From Salipiger bermudensis (GTDB lineage: Bacteria; Pseudomonadota; Alphaproteobacteria; Rhodobacterales; Rhodobacteraceae): a DNA stretch of 64,000 bases. The stretch is from the NCBI RefSeq assembly GCF_019801965.1, contig NZ_JAHVIA010000001.1, positions 1 through 64,000 of the forward strand, written 5' to 3'. This document shows positions 8,818 through 16,893 of this stretch, one piece after another; within the stretch, counting starts at the first letter, position 1; each line of letters opens with the position of its first letter. A model generated the notes under the pieces. That model ran no database searches. It worked only from the letters and a program-made list of their open reading frames with translations, and was not told the DNA's origin. Made by a program: the position numbers and the translations under genes.

Positions 8818-9479
8818 GGTCTCACCCCGTATTCCACCACGCCCTTCACGAAGATCCCCGGCGTAACCACGCTCTCGGGATCGAGCGGTGCATCGGAGAG
8901 CTCGCGCACCTCAGCCACGGCGTGTTTCGCCGCCATCGCCATCACCGGATTGAAGTTGCGGGCGGTGGCGTGGAAGTTGAGATTGCCCCACTTGTCGCCG
9001 CGATCGGCGCGGATCAGCGCGAAATCCGCCGGCAGAGGGGCCTCGAGCACGTAGCCGCGCCCGTCGATCACACGGGTTTCCTTGCCCTCGGCGAGCTTGG
9101 TCCCGTAGGCGGTCGGCGTCAGGAAGCCCCCGAGCCCGGCGCCGGCGGCCCGGATGCGCTCGGCCAGCGTGCCCTGCGGCACCACCTCGAGCTCGACCTC
9201 GCCGGCCTCGAAGCGCTGCTCGAACCAGATCGAGCCCGGCGTGCGCGGGTAGGAGCAGATCACCTTGGCGACCCGGCCCGCCTTCAGCAGCTTGGCGATG
9301 CCGGTCTCGCCGGCACCGGCATTGTTCGAGATCACCGTGAGCCCTGTGGCGCCCTGCTCGAGCAGGGCATCGATCAGCCCGAAAGGGATCCCGGAGGAGC
9401 CGAAGCCCCCGATCATCACCGACGCGCCGTCGGTGACCGGCGCGACCGCGCGCGCCAGGTCGTCGACACTCTTGTCCAT
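8814..9479 (-). CDS. Acyl CoA-transferase subunit A (family I)
   Basis: A 221-aa alpha subunit of the family I CoA-transferase. The N-terminal MIGGFGSSGIPFGLIDALL is the classic glycine-rich CoA-binding start. GETGIAKLLKAG, KVICSYPR and ATRNFNPVMAMAAKHAVAEV are further signatures. The start at 9479 is chosen because MDKSVDDLARAV leads into the family N-terminus and GAGGA stands upstream. The open frame extends far upstream, but only as a shadow of the TRAP permease. It works as a heterodimer or heterotetramer with the next gene. The gap to the TRAP permease stop is 11 bp, so it is in the same operon. Confidence 0.88.
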   Translation of the reverse strand: MDKSVDDLARAVAPVTDGASVMIGGFGSSGIPFGLIDALLEQGATGLTVISNNAGAGETGIAKLLKAGRVAKVICSYPRTPGSIWFEQRFEAGEVELEVVPQGTLAERIRAAGAGLGGFLTPTAYGTKLAEGKETRVIDGRGYVLEAPLPADFALIRADRGDKWGNLNFHATARNFNPVMAMAAKHAVAEVRELSDAPLDPESVVTPGIFVKGVVEYGVRP

Positions 9480-9490
9480 CTGGTCCTCCC

Positions 9491-11443
9491 TCAGGCTTTC
9501 ACGGTGTCGCGGCGACGGCCAAGGCCGAGGTTGACCACGATGACCCCGATCAGCACCGCCGCCCCGATCAGGCTGGTGGTGAGCTCGGGGAAGAGGATCA
9601 GGATGCCCCCTGCCCCGAAGGCGATGCGGCTGGCGATGCCGATGCGGCCGACCTTGTAGATCCAGCTCTCGAAGGCGGAGGTGATCGCCCAGATCGCCAG
9701 CACCGTGAGGCCGACGCGTTCGATGATCTCCAGCCAGCTGCCTTCCATGATCAGCGCCGGGTCGTAGACGAAGATGAAGGGCAGCACGAAGAGCGGCATG
9801 CCGAGGCGCATGGCGTGGAAACCGGTCTTCATCGGCTTGGAGCCCGCCACGTTGGCCGCGGTGATCGCCGCCAGCGCCACCGGGGGCGTGATATAGGACA
9901 GCATGCCCCAGTACAGGATGAAGAGGTGGCTGGCGATCGGGTTGAGCCCGGCCTGCACCAGCGCCGGCGCCAGCAGGATCGACAGGAAGATGTAGCAGGC
10001 CGTCACCGTCATCCCCATGCCGAGCACGAAGCTCGTCACCGCCCCCGCGATCAGCATCAGCGCGGTGTTGCCACCGGCATAGAGCAGCAGCTCGCGCGAG
10101 AAGGCCCCGGCGACGCCGGTATAGGAGAGGCCGCCGACCACCAGCCCGATGCCCGCCAGCACGGCCACGAGGCTCGCGATGTTGCAGGAAATGTCGAGCA
10201 GCAGGTCCTTGGCGCGGCTGAGGGTCAGGCGGGTTTCCTTGCGGAACGCGGTTGCGAGCAGCATCACGACGGAGGCGTAGTAGGGCGAGCGCGCTTCCAT
10301 GCGCAGCCCCATCAGCACGAAGATCAGCACGGCAAGGCTCAGCAGGTAGGGCCAGCCGGTCTTCAGCACCGGCCAAATCGGCGGTGTCTCGCTGCGCGGC
10401 AGGCCCTTGAGGCCGCGGCGCGCGGCGTACATGTCGACCTGGAACAGCAGCGCCACGTAGAACAGGATCGCCGGGATCACCGCCGCGATGACGATGCTCG
10501 AGTATTGCACGCCGAGGAAGGAGGCCATGACGAAGGCCACGGTGCCCATCACCGGCGGCATCAAGGTGGCGCCGGTGGAGGCGCAGGCCTCGACGGCGGC
10601 GGCGTAATGCGAGGGATAGCCCACCCGGCGCATGGTCGGGATCGAGAACGGCCCCGAGGTCAGGATGTTGGAGATCACGCTGCCCGAGAGCGAGCCGAGG
10701 ATGCCCGAGCCCATCACGGCGACCTTGGCCGGCCCGCCACGGCTGTGGCCGAGCAGCGCCGAGGCCAGTTCCATGAAGAAATCGCTGCCCTTGGTGGCGA
10801 CCAGCACCGAGCCGAAGATCACGAAGCCGATGACCAGTTCGGCCACCACCTGCATCGGGATGCCGATGATCGATTCAACGCCCAGAACATGGGCGCGGAC
10901 GGTGCCGATCAGCGAATACTCGGTGCCCCAGAGGAAGCCCGGCATGTAATCGGCATAGAGCGGATAGGTCCCGAAGAGCAGCGCGGTGAACAGCAGGATC
11001 GGGCCGCCGGCCCGGCGCACGCCCTCAAGCACCAGCACGATCAGCACCGAGGCGGCAATGTCGGCGCCCAGCGGCGCGTCGTATTCCCAGCCCTTCTGGA
11101 TGATGTCGAGCCCGTGGAAGCCCAGCCAGCCGGCGCTGCCCATCGCCGCGATGGCGAGGATCACGTTGAGCCACCAGAACCGGCGCGGGTTCATGGCGGT
11201 GGCGGGCAGCGTCAGGAAGGACAGCGCGAGGAAGATGCCGATCAGGTAGTAGAGATAGGCGTTGCCGAGCGGCTGGAACCCGAAAATATTGAGGAGAAAC
11301 TGCTGGTTGATCGCCATGGTGACGCCGAGGGCGCCGAGCACCATCACGATCGCGCGGATGGCCGTCTGGATGGCGGAGTCGGGCTGTGCGGGTGCAGGGC
11401 TCGCCTCCGGCGCAGCGGCCGCGGTGGTCTGTTCGGAATCCAT
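9491..11443 (-). CDS. TRAP transporter permease, fused 4TM-12TM subunits (TAXI type)
   Basis: A fused small-plus-large membrane subunit of a TRAP importer, about 650 aa with around 16-18 hydrophobic segments. The first four, after a Pro/Ala-rich cytoplasmic start, equal DctQ; the rest equal DctM. Typical motifs: GSVISNILTSGPFSIPTMRRVGY in two adjacent blocks, STGATLMPPVMGTVAFVMA, and a late LYWGMLSYITPPVALAA segment. I prefer the ATG at 11443 because AGGA lies seven bases upstream; a longer version would begin with TTG at 11464. It takes solute from the TAXI binding protein just upstream, driven by the ion gradient. A strong hairpin (11472-11496) lies between the two genes. Confidence 0.9.
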   Translation of the reverse strand: MDSEQTTAAAAPEASPAPAQPDSAIQTAIRAIVMVLGALGVTMAINQQFLLNIFGFQPLGNAYLYYLIGIFLALSFLTLPATAMNPRRFWWLNVILAIAAMGSAGWLGFHGLDIIQKGWEYDAPLGADIAASVLIVLVLEGVRRAGGPILLFTALLFGTYPLYADYMPGFLWGTEYSLIGTVRAHVLGVESIIGIPMQVVAELVIGFVIFGSVLVATKGSDFFMELASALLGHSRGGPAKVAVMGSGILGSLSGSVISNILTSGPFSIPTMRRVGYPSHYAAAVEACASTGATLMPPVMGTVAFVMASFLGVQYSSIVIAAVIPAILFYVALLFQVDMYAARRGLKGLPRSETPPIWPVLKTGWPYLLSLAVLIFVLMGLRMEARSPYYASVVMLLATAFRKETRLTLSRAKDLLLDISCNIASLVAVLAGIGLVVGGLSYTGVAGAFSRELLLYAGGNTALMLIAGAVTSFVLGMGMTVTACYIFLSILLAPALVQAGLNPIASHLFILYWGMLSYITPPVALAAITAANVAGSKPMKTGFHAMRLGMPLFVLPFIFVYDPALIMEGSWLEIIERVGLTVLAIWAITSAFESWIYKVGRIGIASRIAFGAGGILILFPELTTSLIGAAVLIGVIVVNLGLGRRRDTVKA

Positions 11444-11471
11444 GATCTCGTCCTGATCTGGCAAGAATTGT

Positions 11472-11496
11472 CCCCCGGCGGACGAGCCGCCGGGGG
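11472..11496 (-). terminator. Intercistronic hairpin between TAXI binding protein and permease
   Basis: A perfect 10-bp GC stem (CCCCCGGCGG with CCGCCGGGGG) and 5-base loop in the 73-bp gap between the binding-protein stop and the permease start. There is no U-run, so it is more likely a 3'-end stabiliser or partial terminator that keeps binding protein in excess over permease than a full stop. Confidence 0.65.
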
Positions 11497-11516
11497 CACG
11501 ATCAGCGGTCGGTGGC

Positions 11517-12647
11517 TCAGTTCAGGCCGGCGACGATCTCGGCGCGGCGCGCCATCCAGGCGGCGGCGAAGTCTTCTTCCGACAGGCCCTCGTTCTCGGA
11601 CTTGAAGCTGTCCCAGGCCTCGACGAGCGCGTTCATGCGCTGGGTGCGCTTCTCGTTCCAGGCGTCGTCCTCTTCGGTCCAGATGCCCTTCTCCTTGAGG
11701 TAGCGCACGGCGCCCTCGTGGAACGGCACGTCGATCGCCGGCTTGCCGGATTTCTCGAGGGTCCAGCGTGCCATCGTCGCGGTGCCGTCCTTGTAGAGAT
11801 CGTAGGTCTCGTCGAGCCCCTTGATGAAGGCGTAGACCTCGTCGGCCGACTTATCGACGGTGGTGGTGATCACCGGGTAGCGATAGGCGGCCATCTTGGC
11901 GATCTCGCCCTCCTCGAGCCCGGCGGCGACGTCTTCATCGGACGGCCCCATGATCGGCAGCACCTTCAGCAGGCCTTCCCAGCCCGCCGTGTTGTCGGCC
12001 TCGAGCGGCGCGTAGTGGATGCCGCGCGGGCTCTCCGCCAGTTCGTAGAGCTGGCTGGTCGTCGGCGTCGTGCAGGTGGCGTCGGATTCGTTGCGCGTCA
12101 TCGACGACATGGCCGAGGCGTAGGTCGGGAAGGTCACCACCTCGACATCGTCGAGGGTGAGCCCGCCGAAGGCCAGGATGGCCTCGCATTTGACATTGAC
12201 CGACGGGTTGCCGGCAACGAAGGCGATGCGCTTGCCGCGGGCATCCGCCACGGTCTCGATGCCGGCATCCCCGGCGGCGATCAGCGTGATGCCCGCCGGG
12301 CGTCCGGCCACGGCGCGCAGCTCGCGCGGGCCCCACTCCGGGGTCGCGAAGTCGAACGCACCCTCGGACATGAAGAACGCTTCCGTGGCGAGGAAGGCAT
12401 AGTCGGCGCGGCCCTGCAGCAGCGGCTGCAGACGACCGATGCCGCTACCCGAGGGCTGGATGCGGACACGGGTGCCAAACTGCTTGCCGAAGGCGTCAGC
12501 GATGGCCGAGGCTTCCGCGTAACCGGCGGAGCCCACATCGTAGGACGTCCACACCATGGTGTTCGGCAGCTCCTGCGCGGATGCGCTCAGGCCGCAAAGC
12601 GCCATCAGGCCACCGGCGGCGGCCCCGAGTTTGAATCTGGTCTTCAT
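11517..12647 (-). CDS. TAXI-family TRAP solute-binding protein
   Basis: A 376-aa periplasmic binding protein of the TAXI (TRAP-associated extracytoplasmic immunogenic) family. A Sec signal peptide ends near residue 25 (LCGLSASAQELP). Next come MVWTSYDVGSAGYAEASAIA, QPSGSGIGRLQPLLQGRADY, and GKRIAFVAGNPSVNVKCEAIL, as expected of the fold. The start at 12647 follows GGGAGGA six bases upstream and begins the signal peptide; a longer frame upstream has no leader. It is first in the operon and divergent from the LysR gene, so it probably responds to that regulator. TAXI ligands range from glutamate to aromatic and dicarboxylic acids, so the ligand is open. Confidence 0.9.
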   Translation of the reverse strand: MKTRFKLGAAAGGLMALCGLSASAQELPNTMVWTSYDVGSAGYAEASAIADAFGKQFGTRVRIQPSGSGIGRLQPLLQGRADYAFLATEAFFMSEGAFDFATPEWGPRELRAVAGRPAGITLIAAGDAGIETVADARGKRIAFVAGNPSVNVKCEAILAFGGLTLDDVEVVTFPTYASAMSSMTRNESDATCTTPTTSQLYELAESPRGIHYAPLEADNTAGWEGLLKVLPIMGPSDEDVAAGLEEGEIAKMAAYRYPVITTTVDKSADEVYAFIKGLDETYDLYKDGTATMARWTLEKSGKPAIDVPFHEGAVRYLKEKGIWTEEDDAWNEKRTQRMNALVEAWDSFKSENEGLSEEDFAAAWMARRAEIVAGLN

Positions 12648-12781
12648 GTAATCCTCCCTGTGTGGCGAGTGCCTGTCCGGCGGCGCATCCTCCTGCGGCC
12701 TTGCTCGGGCAACGATCACGAATTCTCAGCGACCGGCCGGACAGTTCTCTCCCTATGAGCGACAGTGTCTGACTGGCACGT

Positions 12782-12805
12782 ATGATTCAAATGCATTATA
12801 AACAT
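12782..12805. promoter_or_regulatory. Candidate LysR operator between TAXI gene and LysR gene
   Basis: A 24-bp interrupted palindrome, 18 of 24 positions symmetric, with outer ATG and CAT arms and a perfect ATGCAT centre (12791-12796). It lies 25 bp before the LysR ATG, in an AT-rich pocket of an otherwise high-GC divergent intergenic region of 182 bp. Position and symmetry suit autoregulation and control of the TRAP operon. Inferred only. Confidence 0.5.
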
Positions 12806-12829
12806 ATCAGAGATACAGATGAGGCATGA

Positions 12830-13756
12830 ATGGATTTCCGCCAGCTCCGCAACTTCGTCCAGGTGGTCGAGCTCAGCAGCATCACCGCTGCGGCCGAGCG
12901 CCTGAACATCGCGCAGCCCGCCCTGAGCAGGCAGGTGAAGGCGCTCGAGGAGGAGCTGAGCGTGTCGCTTCTGCGCCGTCACGGGCGCGGGGTCATGCCC
13001 ACCGAGGAGGGCATCCGGCTGGCCCGCAGGGCCAAGGCGATCCTGGAGGAGATGGAGGATCTGGCGGGCGATATCTCGGGTCATAGCGCCCCTCTCTCGG
13101 GCACCGTGACACTGGGTCTGCCGCCCACGGTTTCAGAGATTCTGGCCACCCACCTGATCGAGCGGACGATGCAGGATTACCCCGAGGTGAAGCTGCGGAT
13201 CATCTCGGGATTCAGCGGCCACGTGCAGGATTGGCTGCTGCGCGGAAAAATCGATCTGGGGGTCGCTTACGAGGGCCAGAAATCACCCTCGATCAAGGCG
13301 CAACCGATTATCATGGAACAGCTTTTCCTGATCCAATCGGCCAATACCGAAGGCGCGCGCGACGGCGTGCCGATCCATGCAAGGGACGCGCTCGAGCAGC
13401 CTCTCATCCTGCCCAATCCCGAGCACGGATTGCGCGGACGGGTCGAGGCCATTGCGCAGGAAGACCGCATCGATCTCAACGTCGTGCTCGAGATCGACAT
13501 CCTGCCCACCATGCTCGCCTTCGTCGAGCGCGGTCTCGGCGCCACGATCCTGCCGCTGGTCAGCGTGATCCACCACGTCCGCGAGGGCCGGTTGATCGCC
13601 CGCCCAATCGTCCGGCGGACCATCGACCGCACGCTGGTCCTGATGACACCGCTGAACCGCCCCGGCTCGCGGCTCACCACCAGCTTCGCCGATTTCCTCA
13701 CCTCCGAGGTGCACGCGATGGTTGCCTCCGGCCAATGGCCCGGGACCACACTTTGA
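12830..13756 (+). CDS. LysR-family transcriptional regulator
   Basis: A 308-aa LysR regulator. The N-terminal winged helix-turn-helix is plain: MDFRQLRNFVQVVELSSI, TAAAERLNIAQPALSRQVKALE (two joined motifs) and the wing LLRRHGRGVMPTEEG. The effector-binding domain follows from about residue 90 (GTVTLGLPPTVSEIL). It is transcribed away from the TRAP/CoA-transferase operon, the classic arrangement for a regulator of a divergent catabolic operon whose inducer is the substrate or a CoA-pathway intermediate. The ATG at 12830 directly begins the family N-terminus. A short hairpin follows its stop. Confidence 0.92.
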   Translation: MDFRQLRNFVQVVELSSITAAAERLNIAQPALSRQVKALEEELSVSLLRRHGRGVMPTEEGIRLARRAKAILEEMEDLAGDISGHSAPLSGTVTLGLPPTVSEILATHLIERTMQDYPEVKLRIISGFSGHVQDWLLRGKIDLGVAYEGQKSPSIKAQPIIMEQLFLIQSANTEGARDGVPIHARDALEQPLILPNPEHGLRGRVEAIAQEDRIDLNVVLEIDILPTMLAFVERGLGATILPLVSVIHHVREGRLIARPIVRRTIDRTLVLMTPLNRPGSRLTTSFADFLTSEVHAMVASGQWPGTTL

Positions 13757-13766
13757 ATACGAATAG

Positions 13767-13785
13767 AATGCCCTAAAGGCATTTT
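13767..13785 (+). terminator. Short hairpin after the LysR gene
   Basis: A 6-bp stem (AATGCC with GGCATT), loop CTAAA, followed by TT and C. It lies 10 bp past the LysR stop, in the gap shared with the convergent permease-like gene. Short stem and short T-run, so moderate confidence. Confidence 0.5.
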
Positions 13786-13826
13786 CGAAACTGCAATCAT
13801 ACTTCTGAAGCATCTATAGCGATGCA

Positions 13827-15278
13827 TCAGATCAGACCGCCCAGCATCAGCCCCGCCAGCATCAGCGACCAGACCGTCAGGATGGCCAGGCAATAGGGGC
13901 CGTTCCACCGCAACCCGATGGTCGTGGTGCTGCGCCCGACGATGGCCGAGCAGATCACCAGCGTGGTGATGAAGGGCGAAAGCCCGATCACCGCGGTCCA
14001 GCCGCCGGTGATCGCCAGCGCGATGGCGGTATCGCTGAGCCCCGGCACCGCGAGCTGCGATGCGATCGCCCCCAGCACCGAGGCCACCACGATCGGGTTC
14101 ACCCCGACCAGCGCCAGCCCGAAGATCGCGACGGCGATGCCGAGCGCCAGCGTCACCGGGCCGAGCCCGAGCCCAGCGATCGCCGCCCGCAGCTCCTCGG
14201 CCGGTATCAGCGCCAGCAGCACCACCGGCAGGAAGCCCGCCGAGGCGAAGACGCCGACCTCCGAGCCCAGCCCGCCGAGCCGCCCCCAGGTGGCGCGCGC
14301 CGCCTCGGCGACGCCCCCCGCCGGCCCGCCCGGCGCATGGCGGGTCGCGGCGGCGGCCCAGAGCAGCGCGTAGCACGGCACCGCGCAGATCAGCCCCTGC
14401 TGGAAGCTCAGCGGCGTGACCTCGTGAACGAGGAACACCGCCGTGCCCAGCGCCAGCACGTGCCCGACCAGCGCCGCGGCGCCGGTCCAGCTGCCCGGCG
14501 GCGGGCTCGGGCGCGGCAGTCCGAGACGGCGGAAGCGGCGTCCGTCGAGGAAATCGAACAGCCAGCCGATCGCGATGAAGACGAAGGACATGGCAAAGCC
14601 GATCGGGCCGAAGCTGAAGTAGCTCAGCCCCGGCACCGCGAGCAGGATGGCGTTGGTGGCAAAACCGAAAGGCGACCAGAGCGAGATCAGCGAGAAACCC
14701 CGGACCACCGCCATGGTCATCCGCCTGAGCCGCGCCTCGCGGGCCTCGGGTGGCAACTGCGCCGCCGCCTCCGACGACATCGAGCGCGTGGCGAGATCGA
14801 GCAGCAGCGCCAGCCCGCCGAAATTGATCAGCACGCCGAAGAGATGGCCGCCCCCGGTCATCGCGAGATAGCGCCGCGATGCGGGCTGGCCGGTGACGTA
14901 GAGCCCGGCACGACGCACCTCGGGGGCGATGGCGGCGGCCGAGCGCAGCGTGCCCAGCATGGCGATGAGCGCCGCGAGAAACAGCATCCGGTCGGCGCCC
15001 TGCCACAGCAGCGCCGCGTCGATCCCCTGCCAGAGCGCGGCAACGAGCCCGGCCAGCGCCATCAGCACCGGCACCCATGTCCCGAAGCCGAACTGGCGCC
15101 GGGCGAGCACGAGGTAGAGCACCAGCGCGGCCACCGCAGCGCCGGTCACCAGCTGCGAGTCGACGAAGACCAGCACCAGCGCCGCCAGCATGATCGCCGC
15201 CATCAGCCCCCGCCGCAACCTCGCGCTGCCATCCTCGCCGGCCGTGCCGGGGGAGAGGCTGCCGCCCGCCGTCAGCAT
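13827..15278 (-). CDS. Polytopic membrane protein, possible permease
   Basis: A 483-aa integral membrane protein with about 11-13 hydrophobic segments and a repeated-domain layout (a GVLINFGGLALLLD segment in the first half; GVNPIVVASVLGAI and GLSPFITTLVICSAI in the second). The NP and SP turns late in each half resemble ion-coupled carboxylate transporters of the DASS/ArsB type, but I cannot assign the family firmly. Its ATG overlaps the enoyl-CoA hydratase stop by 7 bp, so it is the last gene of the acyl-CoA operon and may import the operon's substrate. A long Arg/Ala-rich extension in another frame is a shadow. Confidence 0.75.
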   Translation of the reverse strand: MLTAGGSLSPGTAGEDGSARLRRGLMAAIMLAALVLVFVDSQLVTGAAVAALVLYLVLARRQFGFGTWVPVLMALAGLVAALWQGIDAALLWQGADRMLFLAALIAMLGTLRSAAAIAPEVRRAGLYVTGQPASRRYLAMTGGGHLFGVLINFGGLALLLDLATRSMSSEAAAQLPPEAREARLRRMTMAVVRGFSLISLWSPFGFATNAILLAVPGLSYFSFGPIGFAMSFVFIAIGWLFDFLDGRRFRRLGLPRPSPPPGSWTGAAALVGHVLALGTAVFLVHEVTPLSFQQGLICAVPCYALLWAAAATRHAPGGPAGGVAEAARATWGRLGGLGSEVGVFASAGFLPVVLLALIPAEELRAAIAGLGLGPVTLALGIAVAIFGLALVGVNPIVVASVLGAIASQLAVPGLSDTAIALAITGGWTAVIGLSPFITTLVICSAIVGRSTTTIGLRWNGPYCLAILTVWSLMLAGLMLGGLI

Positions 15279-16033
15279 CCGCGGAACTGCGGCCGCCTCT
15301 TCTCGGCAAAGGCCGCGCGGCCCTCGGCGGCGTCGGCGCTGTTGATCAGCATCGGCTGCAGCGTCGCCTCGTAGTCCAGCGCCTCGGCGAGATCGCGGGC
15401 GAACCAGTCGAGGATGAACTGCCGCGGCAGCGGCGCCCCGGCGGCCTCATCGAGCGCCAGCCGGCCCGCGACGCGGGCCGCTTCGCCGGGATCCGCCAGA
15501 CCGTCGACCAGCCCGATCTCCTGCGCCTCTTGCGCCTCGATCACGCGGTTGTCGAGCAGCAGCCGACGCGCCCGCGCGCCGCCGATGCGCGCCGGCAGCG
15601 TGCTCAGCAGCCCCATGTCGGGGATCAGGCCGATCTTGGTGAAGGCGGCGGTGAAGCGCGCCTCGCGCGAGGCCACCACCATCGGGCAGGCCATGGCGAG
15701 GGCGAAGCCGCCCCCCGCCGCCCAGCCCTCGACCGCCGCCACTAGCGGCTTTGGGAAACGCGCCATGCGGGTCACCATGTCGGCGACCACGGCGAAGCGC
15801 TCGCGATGGCTGCCGAGACTGCGCTCGCCCTGATCGCGGATGTCGCCCCCGGCCGAGAAATGCCCGCCGGCACCGGTCAGCACCACCGCGCGCACGGCGT
15901 CATCGGTGGCGGCCGCCGCGAGCGCGTCGCGCAGCTCCTGACGCCTCGCATGGCCGATCGGGTTGCGCCGCGCTGGCTCGTTCAGGATGAGAGTGCAGAG
16001 CCCCTCCCCGTCGGTCTTGATCTCGATGCTCAT
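15272..16033 (-). CDS. Enoyl-CoA hydratase/isomerase family protein
   Basis: A 253-aa crotonase-fold enzyme. Seen: LNEPARRNPIG near residue 17, the oxyanion-hole motif GAGGHFSAGGDI, AAVEGWAAGGGFALAMAC forming the second oxyanion hole, and the C-terminal trimerisation helix. The usual second catalytic Glu region reads FTKIGLIPDMGLLSTLP, with Asp where many hydratases carry Glu or Gly, so isomerase, hydratase or another crotonase reaction is possible. It starts at the ATG 16033, overlapping the MaoC stop by four bases. It lies in the operon with MaoC, acyl-CoA synthetase, thiolase-like and acyl-CoA dehydrogenase genes, consistent with a beta-oxidation-like pathway. Confidence 0.87.
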   Translation of the reverse strand: MSIEIKTDGEGLCTLILNEPARRNPIGHARRQELRDALAAAATDDAVRAVVLTGAGGHFSAGGDIRDQGERSLGSHRERFAVVADMVTRMARFPKPLVAAVEGWAAGGGFALAMACPMVVASREARFTAAFTKIGLIPDMGLLSTLPARIGGARARRLLLDNRVIEAQEAQEIGLVDGLADPGEAARVAGRLALDEAAGAPLPRQFILDWFARDLAEALDYEATLQPMLINSADAAEGRAAFAEKRRPQFRGC

Positions 16034-16893
16034 GCCGCCTCCCGTCGCTTGAAGAGCCCGTTGCCGATGGCGATCTTGTCGCGCTCGAGCACCCGCGTGC
16101 GGAAGCTGCCGTCGTTCCAGATCTCGGTGCGCAGCGTCTCGCCCGGGTAGACGAAGGCGGTGAAGCGCGCGTCCATCGAGCCGAAGCGCGTGGCATCGTA
16201 GTCGCACATCACCGCCAGCAGCGCGTGCGCCGCGAAGCCGAAGGTGCAGAGCCCGTGCAGGATCGGCCGCTCGAAGCCCGCCTTCTCGGCCACGCGCGGA
16301 TCGAGATGCAGCGGGTTCGGGTCGGCGTTCCAGCGATAATACAGCGCCTGCTCGGGGCGGGTCGGCGTGTCGAACACGTGATCCGGCTCGGTCTCGGGCA
16401 GCGTGTGCGCCTGCTTCACCGGGCCGTCCGGCCCGCCGAAACCGCCATCGCCGCGCAGGAAGGTGGTGCCCCGGCAGGTCGCCAGATGCAGACCGGTATC
16501 GGCGTCGCGGATTTCCTTCTCGTAGTAGAGCAGCGCGCCGCGCCCCTCGCCCTTGTCGACAATGCCAGTGACGCGGGTCTTGCCCACGATGGTCGCCTCG
16601 GGCGGGATCGGGTGGTGGAGCGTGATGCCCTGCTCGCCATGCACCAGCTTCAGCGCATCGACCCCGGTGTCGGGGTTGCCGAGCCAGAAGCCGGGATGGC
16701 CCAGCACGTTGACGATGGCCGGCATCGCCCGCGCATCGTCGGCCAGCGCGCCGACATAGGCCAGCTGGCGCAGGTCCATCGGATCCTGCCCCATGCCCAC
16801 GGTGAGCCCGAACCGCGCCACCTCCTCGGCGCCATAGCTCTGTCGCACTTCCGGGATGTCGAAATTCATCAGGTGATCATAGTCAATGGCCAT
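16030..16893 (-). CDS. MaoC-family 2-enoyl-CoA hydratase (hydratase 2)
   Basis: A 287-aa double-hotdog protein resembling (R)-specific enoyl-CoA hydratase 2. The C-terminal hotdog carries YRWNADPNPLHLDPRVAEKAG with the catalytic Asp and His of the hydratase-2 motif (Ala replaces the usual Gly before Asp), then PILHGLCTFGFAAHALL. The N-terminal half (MAIDYDHLMNFDIPEVRQSY) is the degenerate hotdog. The start at 16893 matches other family members; the in-frame extension upstream is Arg/Ser-rich shadow. The ATG overlaps the synthetase stop by 11 bp. It probably hydrates an enoyl-CoA to the (R)-3-hydroxyacyl-CoA, alongside or instead of the crotonase next door. Confidence 0.87.
   Translation of the reverse strand: MAIDYDHLMNFDIPEVRQSYGAEEVARFGLTVGMGQDPMDLRQLAYVGALADDARAMPAIVNVLGHPGFWLGNPDTGVDALKLVHGEQGITLHHPIPPEATIVGKTRVTGIVDKGEGRGALLYYEKEIRDADTGLHLATCRGTTFLRGDGGFGGPDGPVKQAHTLPETEPDHVFDTPTRPEQALYYRWNADPNPLHLDPRVAEKAGFERPILHGLCTFGFAAHALLAVMCDYDATRFGSMDARFTAFVYPGETLRTEIWNDGSFRTRVLERDKIAIGNGLFKRREAA

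Noticed and set aside
9815-11605. A 596-codon plus-strand frame rich in His, Gln, Asp and Arg
   Set aside because: Antisense to the TRAP permease; the composition is the complement of hydrophobic codons, not a real protein.
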